Positions 1 through 11,234 of a DNA stretch of 64,000 bases are shown piece by piece (within the stretch, counting starts at the first letter, position 1; each line of letters begins with the position of its first letter). Location: NCBI RefSeq assembly GCF_004379255.2, contig NC_056047.1, forward strand, positions 20,970,293-21,034,292, in the 5' to 3' direction. This DNA is from Salvia splendens. Taxonomy: Eukaryota > Streptophyta > Magnoliopsida > Lamiales > Lamiaceae. A program made the translations under genes and the position numbers. The notes beneath the pieces are model-generated. The model was not told the DNA's origin. It saw nothing but the letters and a program-made list of their open reading frames with translations, and did no database searches.

Positions 1-66
1 TTTATTTCTGTGTCCGCCCCTGGTTACATATATTTAATTAAGAAAATGGTATGTATCGAAATTCAG

Positions 67-356
67 GAGTGAAGTCTGTGGAGATAAACAGGAAGCAGCA
101 GAAGGTGACGGTGACAGGGTATGTGGAGCAAGCGAAGGTGCTCAAGAAGGCCAAGTCCACGGGGAAGAAGGCCGAGATTTGGCCCTATATTCCATACAAT
201 CTCGTCTCTCAGCCCTACGCGCCGCAGGCCTACGACAAGAAGGCCCCACCGGGCTTCGTTAGGAAAGTTGAAAACCCGGTCGCCTCCGTCAAGTATGATG
301 ATCCCTACATGGCCATGTTTAGTGATGACAATCCAAATGCTTGCTCTCTAATGTAG
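67..356 (+). CDS. HIPP-family metallochaperone-like protein, last exon (partial)
   Basis: This is the C-terminal exon of a heavy-metal-associated isoprenylated plant protein; the upstream exons lie outside the window. The exon starts after the acceptor ATTCAG at 61-66 and completes a glycine codon, reading GVKSVEINRKQQKVTVTGYV, the second half of an HMA ferredoxin-like fold. A proline- and tyrosine-rich linker follows, and the protein ends in CSLM, a CaaX farnesylation box, with stop TAG at 354-356. The metal-binding CxxC lies in the earlier exon and is not visible. The family is known to bind Cd, Cu or Zn or act at membranes through the prenyl anchor. Sequence before 67 is intron, although the frame stays open there. 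Confidence 0.9.
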
Positions 357-673
357 TTATGAAATTCTCATATTAATTTTTTTTTTAAATGTTTTTGGTG
401 GTAGTAGTACTAAATAATTTGATCGATATATGTGATTTTTGTTCTAATTAAATTGTGTAGGGTTTATGGTGATTTTGATGATTTTTGGACTTGTACTTAT
501 TTTTATCAAGAAGAGGAATGTTTGTCATCATTTAATGAAGTTTTTAATTTATGGTATATAATAATGCGTGTTTCCGTCAAACCATTTTTTATATGGATAA
601 TTAGTAGTTGTACAAATAATGTTGATTGTGATCCGTGGCTACCATTAATTGCACTTCACATTTTGATATATTA

Positions 674-757
<84 letters not shown>

Positions 758-761
758 GTAT
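357..761. other. HIPP 3' region and AT-rich spacer
   Basis: This stretch holds the presumed 3' UTR of the HIPP gene and AT-rich spacer, ending in a microsatellite. No further gene is visible. An open frame at 432-779 reads through the TA repeat as alternating Tyr and Ile and is not credible. Confidence 0.6.
667..758. repeat. (TA)n-(CA)n microsatellite
   Basis: An almost pure run of TA dinucleotides gives way to CACACACACA just before a Mutator-like element begins. The element probably inserted at this microsatellite, because its flanks on both sides are TA- or CA-like. Confidence 0.95.
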
Positions 762-844
762 GGGGTCCTGTTAGGTTGAGATTATTTAGCTAAATTGAGA
801 AATGAGATGCAATATCAGCCACTAATCCACAAGATTAACTAAAT

Positions 845-1050
845 GTCAACAGCTATCACATTATGTCAACACGGGGGTATAAGTGTCATTTCGTGTTTTA
901 ATGTGTCGGATTGTTGACATGGCTTGTATGTCTAGTTGACATGACTTATAATTGTTGTTGATATGGTTTCTATGTGCAGTTGACATGGTTGTACGTGTAA
1001 TTGACATGGCTTGTAACACAGTTGACATGACTTGTATGTGTAGTTGACGG
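845..1050. repeat. TGTCAAC/GTTGACA motif array inside the TIR element
   Basis: About nine copies of TGTCAAC or its complement GTTGACA occur, roughly every 20-25 bp in the later half, usually followed by TGGCTTGTA or TGACTTGTA. They contain the TTGAC core but are followed by A, so they are not canonical W-boxes (TTGACY). TGTCA is also the core of TALE homeodomain sites. Function is unknown. Confidence 0.7.
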
Positions 1051-1373
1051 AGGATCTGTTGGACGGAATCGACGAGGATTCCGATCTCTGCACTTCCATC
1101 CACGACCTCGACTCGTTCATGAAGAGTTTCGAGGAGGAAATCACTACATCTCCCACTTCCAGTCACGGATCCGGAGCGGCTGAGGAAAGAATCGTCGAAT
1201 CGGCGTCGGATTGCGGCGAATCCGGAGAGGTTGAGGAAGGAATCGTCGAATTGGTGTCGGATTCCGGCGAATTGAGGCCGGATCTAGGCTATCTACTCGA
1301 GGCGTCGGACGACGAGCTAGGGATTCCACCTCCGGCGGCGTCTCCGGCGAGGAAGGAGCTGGTGACGGGGTGA
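1044..1373 (+). pseudogene. Gene-like fragment captured by the TIR element
   Basis: A 109-codon open frame lies wholly inside the TIR element. It is acidic, rich in Asp, Glu and Ser, and includes the well-formed stretches DLDSFMKSFEEEI and DLGYLLEASDDELGIPPP, which look like host coding sequence, not transposase. A 51-bp tandem duplication (about 1171-1272) produces two copies of a segment like EE(R/G)IVE..SDxGES. Its base composition is much more GC-rich than the flanks. I do not recognise the parent gene. No promoter or intron structure is visible, and the start codon is arbitrary, so I treat it as a transduplicated exon fragment. Confidence 0.5.
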
Positions 1374-1660
1374 GGAGGAGTGCTGCCGTGATTTGAGGAG
1401 GAGCATCAGCGAGAAGGGTCGGAAAAGAGTGGAGGAGGAGATGAGCAGAAGGTGGAGGCGTAAGGGAAGAAGAATGGGAGGGGAGAAGTTAGTTTTCATT
1501 TGTTTTCAACTAAATTTACCATTATACCCTGTCATAATAAATTAATCTAAAAATATTTTTTTGTGGCAAAATTTGGACCACTCATTTAATAAAAATGAGT
1601 GGCTGATGTTGCATCTCATTTCTCAATTAGCCTAAAAAATCTCAATTGATCATGGACCTA

Positions 1661-2524
1661 TATGTATATATATACTTCAATTATTGTGAGCTAATTTATA
1701 TATGATATTCTGAATTGTGGTTTTCATACATTGGTAATATCAAGTGAAAGGGATCTAAAGTAAAATTATTTACATTAAAAGAATCTTGATCTTGATCTTG
1801 ATCTTGACCACCGACAATATATTTTTGAATTCTTGTAAAAGTCTGCCTTTTGAATCGATCTCGCTGAATTTATTTTATTACTATACTTTTTGTTGAATAT
1901 ATATAACTCAAACTGAATATATGTAACAGAATTTGCATGGGAATATTCTAATTCAAAAACAACGTTGTAGTTGAATCCTTGAGGCTCCAAAAAGTGTTGT
2001 TGCAAAAACAAAAGCATTTATAAAGCATTTCACTTTCTTTATTGGAGGAATATTTGCAAAAAGAAGAAGAATTAAAGTAGCAATAAAAAGAAGTGTAATT
2101 GAGCCCACCTTCTTCTTCATCTTCTAATGTAGCATTATTTCGTATTTTTATTTAAAAATGCAGATTATAATGACCAATAATATAGTCATCCGAAGTACGA
2201 TATGAAATTTGAAGTACTATTAAAACACTCTTCATCATAAATAATTTTCATATTATTCGGTGATTAAAGCTTAAAACTTTTTATATACAACAAAGTTTTT
2301 AATAAATATAAGAGGCAACTCTATTTCACTTTTTTGGTCTTCATATTTTAAAAATATTTTCACTTCTTTTACATAACAAAAAATATTTTTGACATTTTAT
2401 CTTAGAATTAATACTAGAGTACTATTTATGTTTAATTAATATATAAATAGTTATTAATATAAAATTTATTGTTGAATTCAATTTATTAGTTAACAATATT
2501 GCCGCTCTAAATCACAAGGATGAC
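1661..2524. other. AT-rich spacer, nothing recognised
   Basis: AT-rich intergenic sequence with a short ATCTTG repeat at about 1783-1806. I see no gene, RNA or complete mobile element. Confidence 0.5.
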
Positions 2525-2997
2525 TAAGAGCATCCGCAGCGGTGGCGAAAGTCGCCACCGCCGTCCGCGCCGTTGGCAAGGCGAAGGACCCCCGCCGCTG
2601 CAGCAGCGCCGCTGGCACGGCGCTGCTCGATGTATCGAGCACGTCCGTGCCAGCGGACGCACACGTGTCGCCCTCCCATTCGTCAACGGCATAGCCGTTG
2701 AGTTTAATTTTTTTTTAATTTTTTTTAAAAAATCGGTTTTTTAATTAAAAAACCGATAAAAAATAAAAAAAAAATTTCACTTCCCCAAAAAAATATATCC
2801 GTTTATAACCGTTTTTTACACCTTTTTAATTTTTTTTACCCCAAAAATACACACTTTCATCTATAAATACCCCCAATTTCACTCCAAAAAATTCACACTT
2901 TCACTACACAATTCTCATCATCATTCTCTCATCTCCATTCTCATCTTCAATCTCTCATATCCATTTTCATCTTCCTCTCACACCCTACAACACCACT

Positions 2998-3126
2998 ATG
3001 TCCGGTCACGACGACAACCCAAGGGGCTCCCACGGTTGGAACCCCGAATGGTTCGGTTCGCAACCGTTTCCTAGTCCGGATACGGAATATTCGGCCCCTC
3101 CTCAAACCCAAGATTCGGGCGTTTAA
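2998..3126 (+). pseudogene. Remnant of Harbinger ORF1-type protein
   Basis: A 42-codon frame begins MSGHDDNPRGSHGWNPEWFG and ends in DSGV. The start resembles the larger ORF1 at 36661 (MHGGHDDS..), including a similar leader with CTATAAATACC (about 2861) and a run of CA-rich sequence. Only the N-terminal tip remains, and the SANT/Myb and NAM-associated parts are missing. It is best read as an internal deletion derivative. Confidence 0.55.
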
Positions 3127-3240
3127 TTATGTAATTTTTAATTTTTAGGAGTTTAATTATGTAATTTTTAATTTTTAGTATTTTAATTATGTAATTTTTA
3201 ATTTTTAGGATTTTAATTATGTCTTTTTATTTTATTTGTA
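3121..3240. repeat. Four 30-bp tandem repeats
   Basis: The unit TTTAATTATGTAATTTTTAA followed by TTTTTAGGAG or a variant is repeated four times, with the last degenerate, right after the ORF1 remnant stop. Confidence 0.85.
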
Positions 3241-3666
3241 ATTTGTAATTTTTATTGTGGTTTTTTAATGAATTTTAGTATTATGAAAATGTTTTTGTGT
3301 AATTGAATTTTATATTAATTGTGCTCGTCCTTGCGGAAGAGCACAGTTGTGGGTGTTGTGCTCTTGCCAGAGAGCAGGCATGAATAGTACCGCCCGGGCC
3401 CACAACTGTGCTGCTGGCAAGAGCACGGTTGTGGGTGCTCTAAGGGTTGGTAGAAACCATAGACGTCAATCCAATATGCAAAATTTATTTTCGAAGAAGA
3501 AAACGTCAAATAATGCATTTTGAGATTCAGTTAAATTACAATTTCACTCATTATTATCATTAATATAAAAAGAAGAACCTATTAATTTCGCTTCCTCCAG
3601 TGTTATTTCCTTGACCAATCACGGAATAATATAACTTTTTAGATGAAAATATACGCTACCAATTTT

Positions 3667-4210
3667 GGAGGTTGTTAGGTTGAGATTTTTGGGCCAAATT
3701 GAGAACTAAAATGCATTTTCAGCCACTCATTCATAATTTTCATGCGATGTCAACTACTGATACATTATGTCAACTAGGGGGCATAATTGTCATTTTTGCA
3801 CGATGTCAACTACGAAGACATTATGTCAACTACGATGCCAATAACAAACGTTATTTATGTCAACAAACGACCTATATAATTAATGTCAACAACAACGTTT
3901 TACATATAATTAATGTCAACAGCAACATTTTACGTATAAATTATGTAAATAACAACATTTTACATATAATTGACATTGTATATATGTAATTGACATAGAT
4001 TGTACATATTAAAATTAAAAAAATTTTAAAATAAAAAATTAAAAAAAGTAAAAAAAATTTAAATTACCATTCTACCCTTTCATAATTAATTAATCTAAAA
4101 ATATTTTTCATGTGGCAAATTTTGGACCACTTATTTAATAAAAATGAGTGGCTGATAATGCATCTCAATTCTCAATTAGGCTAAAAAAATCTCAATTTGA
4201 TCACAACCCC
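3667..4210. mobile_element. Mutator-like TIR element, second family copy
   Basis: The ends GGAGGTTGTTAGG-TTGAGATTTTTGGG and the complement of the right end GGGGTTGTGATCAAATTGAGA match each other and the element at 762-1659 over about 50 bp. Flanking TACCAATTTT (3657-3666) and TACCTATTTT (4211-4220) differ at one base, a 9-10 bp duplication as expected for Mutator-like elements. It lacks any transposase and the GC-rich coding insert of the other copy. Confidence 0.8.
3738..4000. repeat. TGTCAAC motif array in second TIR copy
   Basis: Around ten TGTCAAC or TTGACAT motifs occur in this element. Between 3880 and 3960 three units of about 36 bp read AATTAATGTCAACA-CAACATTTTACATAT with small changes. 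The same motif in both family copies argues that it belongs to the element. Confidence 0.7.
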
Positions 4211-4220
4211 TACCTATTTT

Positions 4221-4986
4221 TTCATAGATCAGTTACTTTGTCGGCATTGACAAAATGTTGAAAATGGTGAATTCATTTGGATTGAGAAACCTTCATTGAA
4301 GGAGGATGAAGTAACTGCTAAAATTGGAGAAAACCTTCGATAGAGAGAGTGGAGAAGAGAAAAGAAAAATTCATTATGGACTACATTTTGAAAGAAGTTA
4401 ACTACAAATTACAATAAGAAGAGTTATATATAGGCTTGATAAAATAACAAAAAACCAACTAATCAACCTAACTAATTACATTTTATTTTCAATTTCAACA
4501 CAAAATAGCAGTAGTATCCAATATCATGACAATTTTAAAAAAAACCTTAGATCAAACTCACTTTCTAGAATTGAATAGTCTATATAGCACCATAAAATTT
4601 GCATGTGATTTAGGATTCATACCATCTCCAATGGTATACTAAAATCTAAAATGAGATAAGTATTAACTTTAATAGTACTCCAAAACCAATCCTATTTTTT
4701 AGTTTTTGGAAAAAAAAATATCTATTTTTAGGTTTACATTAAACCCAATCCAAAAGTTTTTCAAATTTTGTGAGTAAAAAAAGCATAATATAAAGAATAT
4801 TTTTTTAAGTTTGAATTTAGTATAAATGATTAGAATAAAATCATATTTAAAGGAAGATTTACATTAAAATGAATTTAACTTTTGTGTAAATAGTTGGAGA
4901 TGCTATAAGCAAAGCTAAGTATGTTTCAAATTATGTGGAAACTAACAAATCTTCTTGTCATTGCTTTAGTTTGAGTACTTAGAAAT
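4221..4986. other. AT-rich spacer with possible small MITE
   Basis: No gene is visible. Between about 4623 and 4912 the ends CATCTCCAATGG and TTGGAGATGCT are inverted, suggesting an old MITE. No clear target duplication remains. Confidence 0.4.
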
Positions 4987-6183
4987 TGTTGGGGATAATG
5001 CTAGAATTACAAAAGATAAACAATACTGGGCGTAATATAACCCAAGAAGGAAGGAAGAACTAAAACTGAAAATTACAATGAAATCGAAACTGTAAAACTG
5101 GAAATAAACTTAGCCGAGTCGAGGAGTCCTCTTTCCGCAAGACGAGATACGCCCCGGTAGTGCTCTCAGTTTGGCGTGTCGTCCCCAAAGATAAAACAGC
5201 TACATCTCTGGTGAAGCAGCACCACAATCAACAGAGCTCCGACGAACTGGATGGGGGAGAGGGCATAGCTTCGGAAAGAAAGACTATGCAGAGAGTATGA
5301 TGCTTGTTCTGATTGTGCTATATATCTAATGCAAGGAATGACTAGCCTATTTATAGGCTTGGTCCACTGCAGGGATCAACTCAGCCTTGATGGCTGTCAT
5401 CATGGCTAATTATAGCGGGGCTGTAACCGCCGGCCGTTACGAGTTTGAAAGCTGGAGTGGTCGGCTTTGAATCTAGACGATGTACACGCCCTAGTTCAAC
5501 CGTCGCATGTGGACTTCGACTTGATCAAGACGTTGATCAAGCCATCGCTCAAGGCGCAGCAGGTCTAGTTGATCAGGCTACTGAAGCCATCGCTCAAGGC
5601 GCAACAGACCGAGTTCATCAAACTGCTGATCAAGGCGCAGCATGTCAAGTTGATCAGGCTGCTGCCCAAAACTTAGGTGATCCAAAACATTAAGTCTGGA
5701 TCCAGGGACAAGCCCAAAAACCAAGCCCAAGAACCACCCAAAGACCAATTGCCAAGATCTAAGTCCAAGGGCAAGGGCAAGGGCAAGGGCACGGGATCGG
5801 GTACGGTCACGGGCGCATCTCGGCTGAGCGCGCGTGTGGGCTCTTTCACCCATCTTAGTCCACGATAATTACTAAGTGTAATAAGTCACTTAATAAGTAC
5901 ACATTTAAAGATGTGTCTCATCTCCTATGTGGGATAATTAACACTAGTCAATTACTCCCTACACTTTCAACTCCAAGCTTTATCAAAAGCTACAATGTGA
6001 CCAACTTTAATCCACTATTTCTTACTCACCGGGAATCGGATTTAAGAAAGTGAATATACTACGGTCATCTACGCGGAACGTAGATCGACGCTATATCATT
6101 TAATTCTCCAAAATTAAATGTCTCGTCACATTTATTATTTGTCAAACTTTATTGACCGGACATCTTAAAACAAGATTCCAACA
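4987..6183 (-). repeat. Copia LTR (3' LTR of the element)
   Basis: 1197 bp, TGTTGG..CCAACA as read on the plus strand. It holds a TATA-like CTATTTATAG (complement CTATAAATAG) at 5347-5356, a minisatellite-like block of GATCAAG/GCTCAAGGCGCAGC units at about 5520-5660, and an AAGGGC run at 5765-5790. It differs from the 11235 copy by scattered substitutions and a deletion of about 28 bp, so it is an older insertion. Confidence 0.9.
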
Positions 6184-6753
6184 ATCCCCCACATGAGTGG
6201 AAATAGCCAAATGCATATGCATGCAGACACAAGCTCAACCCTCACGAGGTATATAAGCATAAGGATAGGTAGTTTGTTGGCTTTGAACCCTTCATAGTCG
6301 ACACCATCGGATACACAGGCGGCTTAGTAGCGCGATGCTTTGAACTAATCCCCCACGGCGTGCACCGAGACAATGGTGTTAACGCTTAAACACCTCAACC
6401 TCATCCGTTCTCACGTTTTGTGTCCTTTGCGGTCTTGGACACCACTTTGGATTCATAAGTGCGTTTTATGAAGCGACCACACTTCGCACTTACATATGTG
6501 ATTCTTAGTCAAGTACCTTGTCATACTTGGTCTCTTTGAGAACTCCATCTCTTTGAGATCCTTAAGAACCATTAAAAGTCATAGACTTATCCTTTACCAC
6601 TAGGCAAGTTCTCCAACACTCTATTGCTCTCTAGGGAATAGATATAGTTGAGTGTTTCTCATGACTCATGAACTCTCATAGCTTAGTTGTCCCTTTGAAC
6701 CAAGTTCTTGGGATCTCCAGTCATCATGGTTGGGTTACCACTATGATAATTCC

Positions 6754-9700
6754 TTAGTTTGTGGATTTCAAACTCATTCCCTCTAGCAACTTATTCATTT
6801 GATCATGGTTTAACCCTTTGGTTAGCGGATCCGCTAGATTATCTATTGACTTCACATAGTCAATTGCAATCATGCCAGTTGTGATCAAATGCCTCACGGT
6901 ATTGTGTCGTCGACGTATATGTCGAGACTTACCGTTATAGAAGCCATTGTTTGCCCTTCCAATAGCCGTTTGGCTATCGCAGTGGATCAACACTGGTGGC
7001 ACTGACTTAGACCAACATGGAATATCTTCAAGGAAGTTCTTAAGCCACTCGGCTTCCTTGCCAGCCTTATCTAAGGCAATGAACTCCGATTCCATGGTTG
7101 ATCGGGCTATACATGTCTGTTTTGTGGATTTCCACGATACAACATCACCCCCAATAGTAAAGACGTATCCACTTGTTGAAAGTGAGTCTCTATTGTCGGA
7201 TATCCAATTTGCATCACAGTACCCTTCAAGTACCGGGGGTATCTCGAGAAGCGTATCCCATGATCTTGAGTATGTTTAAATATCTCAAAACCCTCACAAG
7301 AGCTCTCCAATGCTCTTTGCTTGGATTGCTCGTGTAACGACTCAACTTGTTCACGGCACAAGCAATGTCAGGTCGAGTGCAATTAGTCAAGTACATAATG
7401 CACCCGATGAGCCGTGCATACTCTTCTTGTGCAACGGGCTCGCCTTTGTTCTTGCTCAAGTGAACGTCGAGTTAAATTGGAGTCTTAACTGGCGCGCCAT
7501 CATAGGTTTTGAATTTATTCAATATCTTCTCAACATAATGAGATTGTGTTAAGATGATTCCATCAGACGTTCTTAGAATCTTCATTCCAAGAATTACATC
7601 GGCTAGACCCATGTCTTTCATGTCAAAGTTTCTCTTTAACATGGCCTTTGTATCGTTAATTACTTGAGTGTTGCTACCCAAGATTAACATATCATCAATG
7701 TAGAGACACACTATAACATGACCGTTATTAGTGCTCTTGATGTAGATACATTTGTCGCACTCGTTGATTTTAAACCCATTTGATAACATCACATTATCGA
7801 ACTTCAAGTGCCATTGCAATGGCGCTTGTTTCAATCCATCGAGGGATTTAACCAGTTTGCATACCTTTTTCTCTTGTCCAGGTACTACAAACCCTTCAGG
7901 TTGTTCCATATAAATTTCATCTTCTAGTTCACCATTTAGAAACGCGGTCTTTACATCCATTTGATGAATCTCAAGATTGTGCAATGCAGCAATAGCGAGA
8001 AGCACTCGGATAGATGTAATCCTTGTTACATGTGAATAGGTATCGAAGAAGTCATGTCCTTCCTTTTGTTTAAAATCATTTACTACTAGTCGGGCTTTAT
8101 ACTTATCCACTGTTCCATCGACCTTAAATTTCCTTTTAAGTACCCATTTGCAACCTAGAGGTTTCGCACCTTCAGGTAGATCTACCAACACCCAAGTGTG
8201 GTTTAGCAAAATTGAATCAATTTCGCTTTGAACAACTTCTCTCCAATGTAACCCGTCTGGGCCATCGAAGGCTACTTTTATAGATGTCGGTTCTTCATCT
8301 AACATAAAAGCAATGTAGTAAGGACCAAATGTTTCTGGTGTTCTGATCCTACTACCACATCTTAGTAATGTATCCTTTGGATCGAGTCTTGCACGCTTGC
8401 ACGATTCAGGTTCCTCGTCCGCTGATTTAGAACTAGTGGCTTCTACTTCAATTCCTGTCTCAGAATTGGTTAAGACATTTTCCTTGTGTTTGCAAGGAAA
8501 TGTATTTTCGAGAAATACATCATTCCTTGACTTAATTGTTGTTCCTACTGTAATAGTCGATATTTCAGACTTGTGAACAACAAATCGATATGGACTACTA
8601 TTAAGTGCATATCCAATGAAGATGCAATCAACCGTTTTAGGTCCGATTGTAACTTCTTTGGGCGGAGGAACCATCACCTTTGCCAAACACCCCCACACTT
8701 TGAGGTATTTGTAGGATGACTTCCTTCCCTTCCACAACTCATAAGGAGTAACATCTTTTCCTTTGAGAGGGATTTTATTCAAGATATAGTTAGCTGTCAA
8801 AACAACTTCCCCCCACATGTTATGTGGTAATCCTGAAGTCAGAAGCAGTGCATTCATCATCTCTTTTAGAGTTTGATTCTTGCGTTCTGCAACACCATTA
8901 GATTGTGGTGAATATGGTGCAGTCGTTTGATGGATTATACCACTTGCGTTGCATAATTCCTCAAACAGGGCTACATATTCGCCTTCTCTATTGCTTCGAA
9001 TCGTTTTGATTTTACAACCAAATTGATTCTCAACTTCGTTCTTATAATTTTTGAACGCTTCTATTGCTTCATCTTTACTTCTTAAAAGATAAATGTAGCA
9101 ATACCTTGTGCAATCATCTATGAAAGTGATAAAGTACTTTTTACCACCTCTAGTTTGCACCATCTTTAAATCACATACGTCCGTGTGCATTAATTCAAGG
9201 GGTTTTGTGCTTTGTTCCACCGAGTGAAATGACAACTTAGTCATTTTTGCTTCAAGACAAATTTCACATTTATCTTGGGTATCCACTTCATTAGCCTTTA
9301 GTAAATCTAAATTCACTAATCTTTTAATGGCTTTCGAATTTACATGTCCCAATCTACAATGCCACAAATTTGAACATTCAGTCAAGTAAGAGGAAGTAAA
9401 TGATTTATTATTAGTCAATGGCTTTGCAACACTGCGAGTTGTCACACTAAGTTTGAAAAGCCCGTCGGTTACATAACATTTTCCGAGGGATTTTCCAAAC
9501 TTATACAATACAAACCTATTAGACTCAAATACAAGTTTAAACCCCTTATTAACTAGTATTGATCCTGACACTAGGTTCTTGCGGATGTCCGGGACATGCA
9601 GCACATCCTTCAGCGTTATTGTGACGCCATACGTCAACATGAGGATCACATTTCCGATGCCAAGGACTTCGGAGGATGCTTGATTCCCCATGTTGATCTT

Positions 9701-9943
9701 CCTTCCATCAACAGGACTGTAAGTTAAAAACTTACTCCTATCGGCACAAACATGAGCAGTTGCTCCAGTGTCGATGTACCAGCCTCCCTTGTTTTCAATC
9801 AAGTTGGCTTCTTCAGTGACCACAGCAATGAGGTCATTTTCATCCCAGTCTTTGAACTCCTTCTCAATGATGTGGGCTGCCGGCTTCTTCTTCTTGCTGC
9901 GGCAGTCTTTGGCAAAGTGGCCAGTTTGCCACATTTGAAGCAT
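6754..9943 (-). pseudogene. Decayed Copia pol (PR-IN-RT-RNase H)
   Basis: The largest open piece (7472-9943, 823 codons) starts in the zinc knuckle (HFAKDC). It contains the protease motif DTGATAH (about residues 58-64), a GAG-pre-integrase region with H..H..C..C ending CEICLEAK, the integrase core, and reverse transcriptase with YIDDMLI. The second integrase aspartate is replaced: IRSNREGEY where families have RSDxGGEY. After 7472 the frame is broken; the next RT/RNase H pieces lie at 7226-7459 and 7107-7361, and the RNase H tail ([27 protein letters not shown]) at 6754-7095. The element cannot encode a full polyprotein. Confidence 0.9.
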
Positions 9944-11146
9944 TCGCCTTCAAATTTCTTTGCAGGCTGCTTCCCTTTTCCTTTTATCCTTTTGACTTGG
10001 GCGAGGGCGTTTGTTGGAGGGACCGCCCCGCTCCAACAGATTGGCTTTGGCTTCAAGTGGGCCAAAGCCCTTAGCCTTTTGGTCATTTTTGCGCACCTCG
10101 GCCTTAATGCGCAATTTCACGATCAAGTCTTCAAAAGTCATCTACTTTTGCTTGTGCTTGAGATAGCTCTTGAAGTCCTTCCAACTAGGAGGAAGCTTGT
10201 CAATGATCGTGCACCTTAAGAATTTGTCGGGCAAGGTCATCCCTTCAGTCACCAGTGCGTGGATGATCATTTGGAGCTCTTGAACTTGCTCCATGATGGG
10301 TCGAGAGTCGACCATCTTGTAGTCTAAAAATTTGGATGCTACAACTTGTTCAGTGCCTGTAGCATTATCTATGCTGTACTTTCTTTCTAGGCTTTCCCAC
10401 ATCTCTTTTGATGTGGTTACAACGGAGTATACATTGTACAAACTATCATCTAAAGCACTTAGAATGAAATTTTTACAATCTCCTTTTCTCCAAGCTTCAT
10501 AGTCTGCCATGACCTCAAGCCTAGTCTCTTGATCGCTTGGCGCGGGCGGCTCGTTTTCCGTGAGGAAGTTGGCGACGCCCAATGTTGTCAAGTAGAACAA
10601 CATCTTTTGGTACCACCTTTTGAAGTCGGATCCTCCAAACTTTGGTGGCTTCTCGGCAGGTGGCATCACTCTTGGTGCCAAAGGTACCGTACTTGGTCCA
10701 TGGAAGGAACCAATTCCGTTGCCCCCGAAAGAGCCAACAACGTGGTTGGGCATAGAGCCCCCACCATTCATGTTGGGCATGGAGCCCGCCATGGTCGTAC
10801 CAGCCCCGAAGGAACTAGCACCCTCTTGAGACCCGAAGGTCCCAGCATTCGTGTGAGACCCGAAGGCCCCAGCACTCGTGTGAGACCCGAAGGCCCCAAC
10901 ACTTGACCCATTAAAGGATCCGAAGGAACCACTAAAAGTGGAACCAACCGATCCACTCGAGCTGGATCCACCAGTGGGCCCAAGGGGGTTAACAAACTCC
11001 CAAGGGGTTATTGATGAAGATGGATAGCGCCCAGGAGTGGGCATCACTGTCGGAATTGACGATGTGTTGACCGGTGCAGTGGTCGACATGGTGGATGAAG
11101 ATGGGGCGGCGGTGGTGGCAGCGACGGTGTTGGCGTTGGTCGACAT
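9944..11146 (-). pseudogene. Copia gag with nonsense codon and knuckle frameshift
   Basis: The frame at 10142-11146 encodes a 334-residue N-terminal gag: a Ser/Gly-rich leader with SFG..GSH repeats, then the UBN2-like gag core (FKRWYQKMLFYLTTLG, WESLERKYSI, FKSYLKHKQK). An in-frame TAG at 10142-10144 stands where relatives usually read KE before MTFEDLIVKL; the frame continues to 9950. The CCHC knuckle begins CFKCGK in one frame and continues GHFAKDC in another, showing an indel near 9920-9943. Confidence 0.88.
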
Positions 11147-11234
11147 CTCTAAGCAAAGGTATTTAAAGTTTCAAAAGTTTTAAGTTTAGTTAGCGTCGGA
11201 ATCCTTCAACGGCAAGTATACCTCGACTTGCGAT

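Larger units (their letters stand above)
762..1659. mobile_element. Mutator-like TIR element carrying a gene-like fragment
   Basis: Inverted ends of about 50 bp are visible: the left end GGGGTCC..TTGAGATTATTTAGC..GAGAAATGAGATGCA and the reverse complement of the right end share most positions through CAGCCACT. The last base is uncertain (1658-1660). The flanks ACACGTAT and ATATGTAT could be a diverged 8-9 bp target duplication in the TA repeat. Inside are an array of GTTGACATG motifs (about 845-1050) and an open frame at 1044-1373. A second member of the family lies at 3667-4210 without that coding insert, so the insert looks acquired. Confidence 0.75.
2528..3440. mobile_element. PIF/Harbinger-like non-autonomous element, TSD TAA
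   Basis: The ends are inverted: GAGCATCCGCAGCGG on the left and GAGCACCCACAACCG as the complement of the right. They are flanked by TAA at 2525-2527 and 3441-3443, the TWA duplication typical of PIF/Harbinger. GC-rich subterminal regions surround an AT-rich middle. Inside are a promoter-like leader ending in CACCACT-ATG, a 42-codon ORF1 remnant, and four 30-bp repeats. No transposase is present. Confidence 0.8.

Noticed and set aside
432..779. Plus-strand open frame through the TA repeat
   Set aside because: Its C-terminal half is alternating Tyr-Ile from the microsatellite; no coding character.
845..1050. Calling the TTGACA array W-boxes
   Set aside because: W-boxes need TTGAC followed by C or T; here A follows almost every time.
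5445..5868. Open frames in the Copia LTR minisatellite region
   Set aside because: They arise from repeats in the LTR, and similar frames recur in the other LTR copy with different ends.
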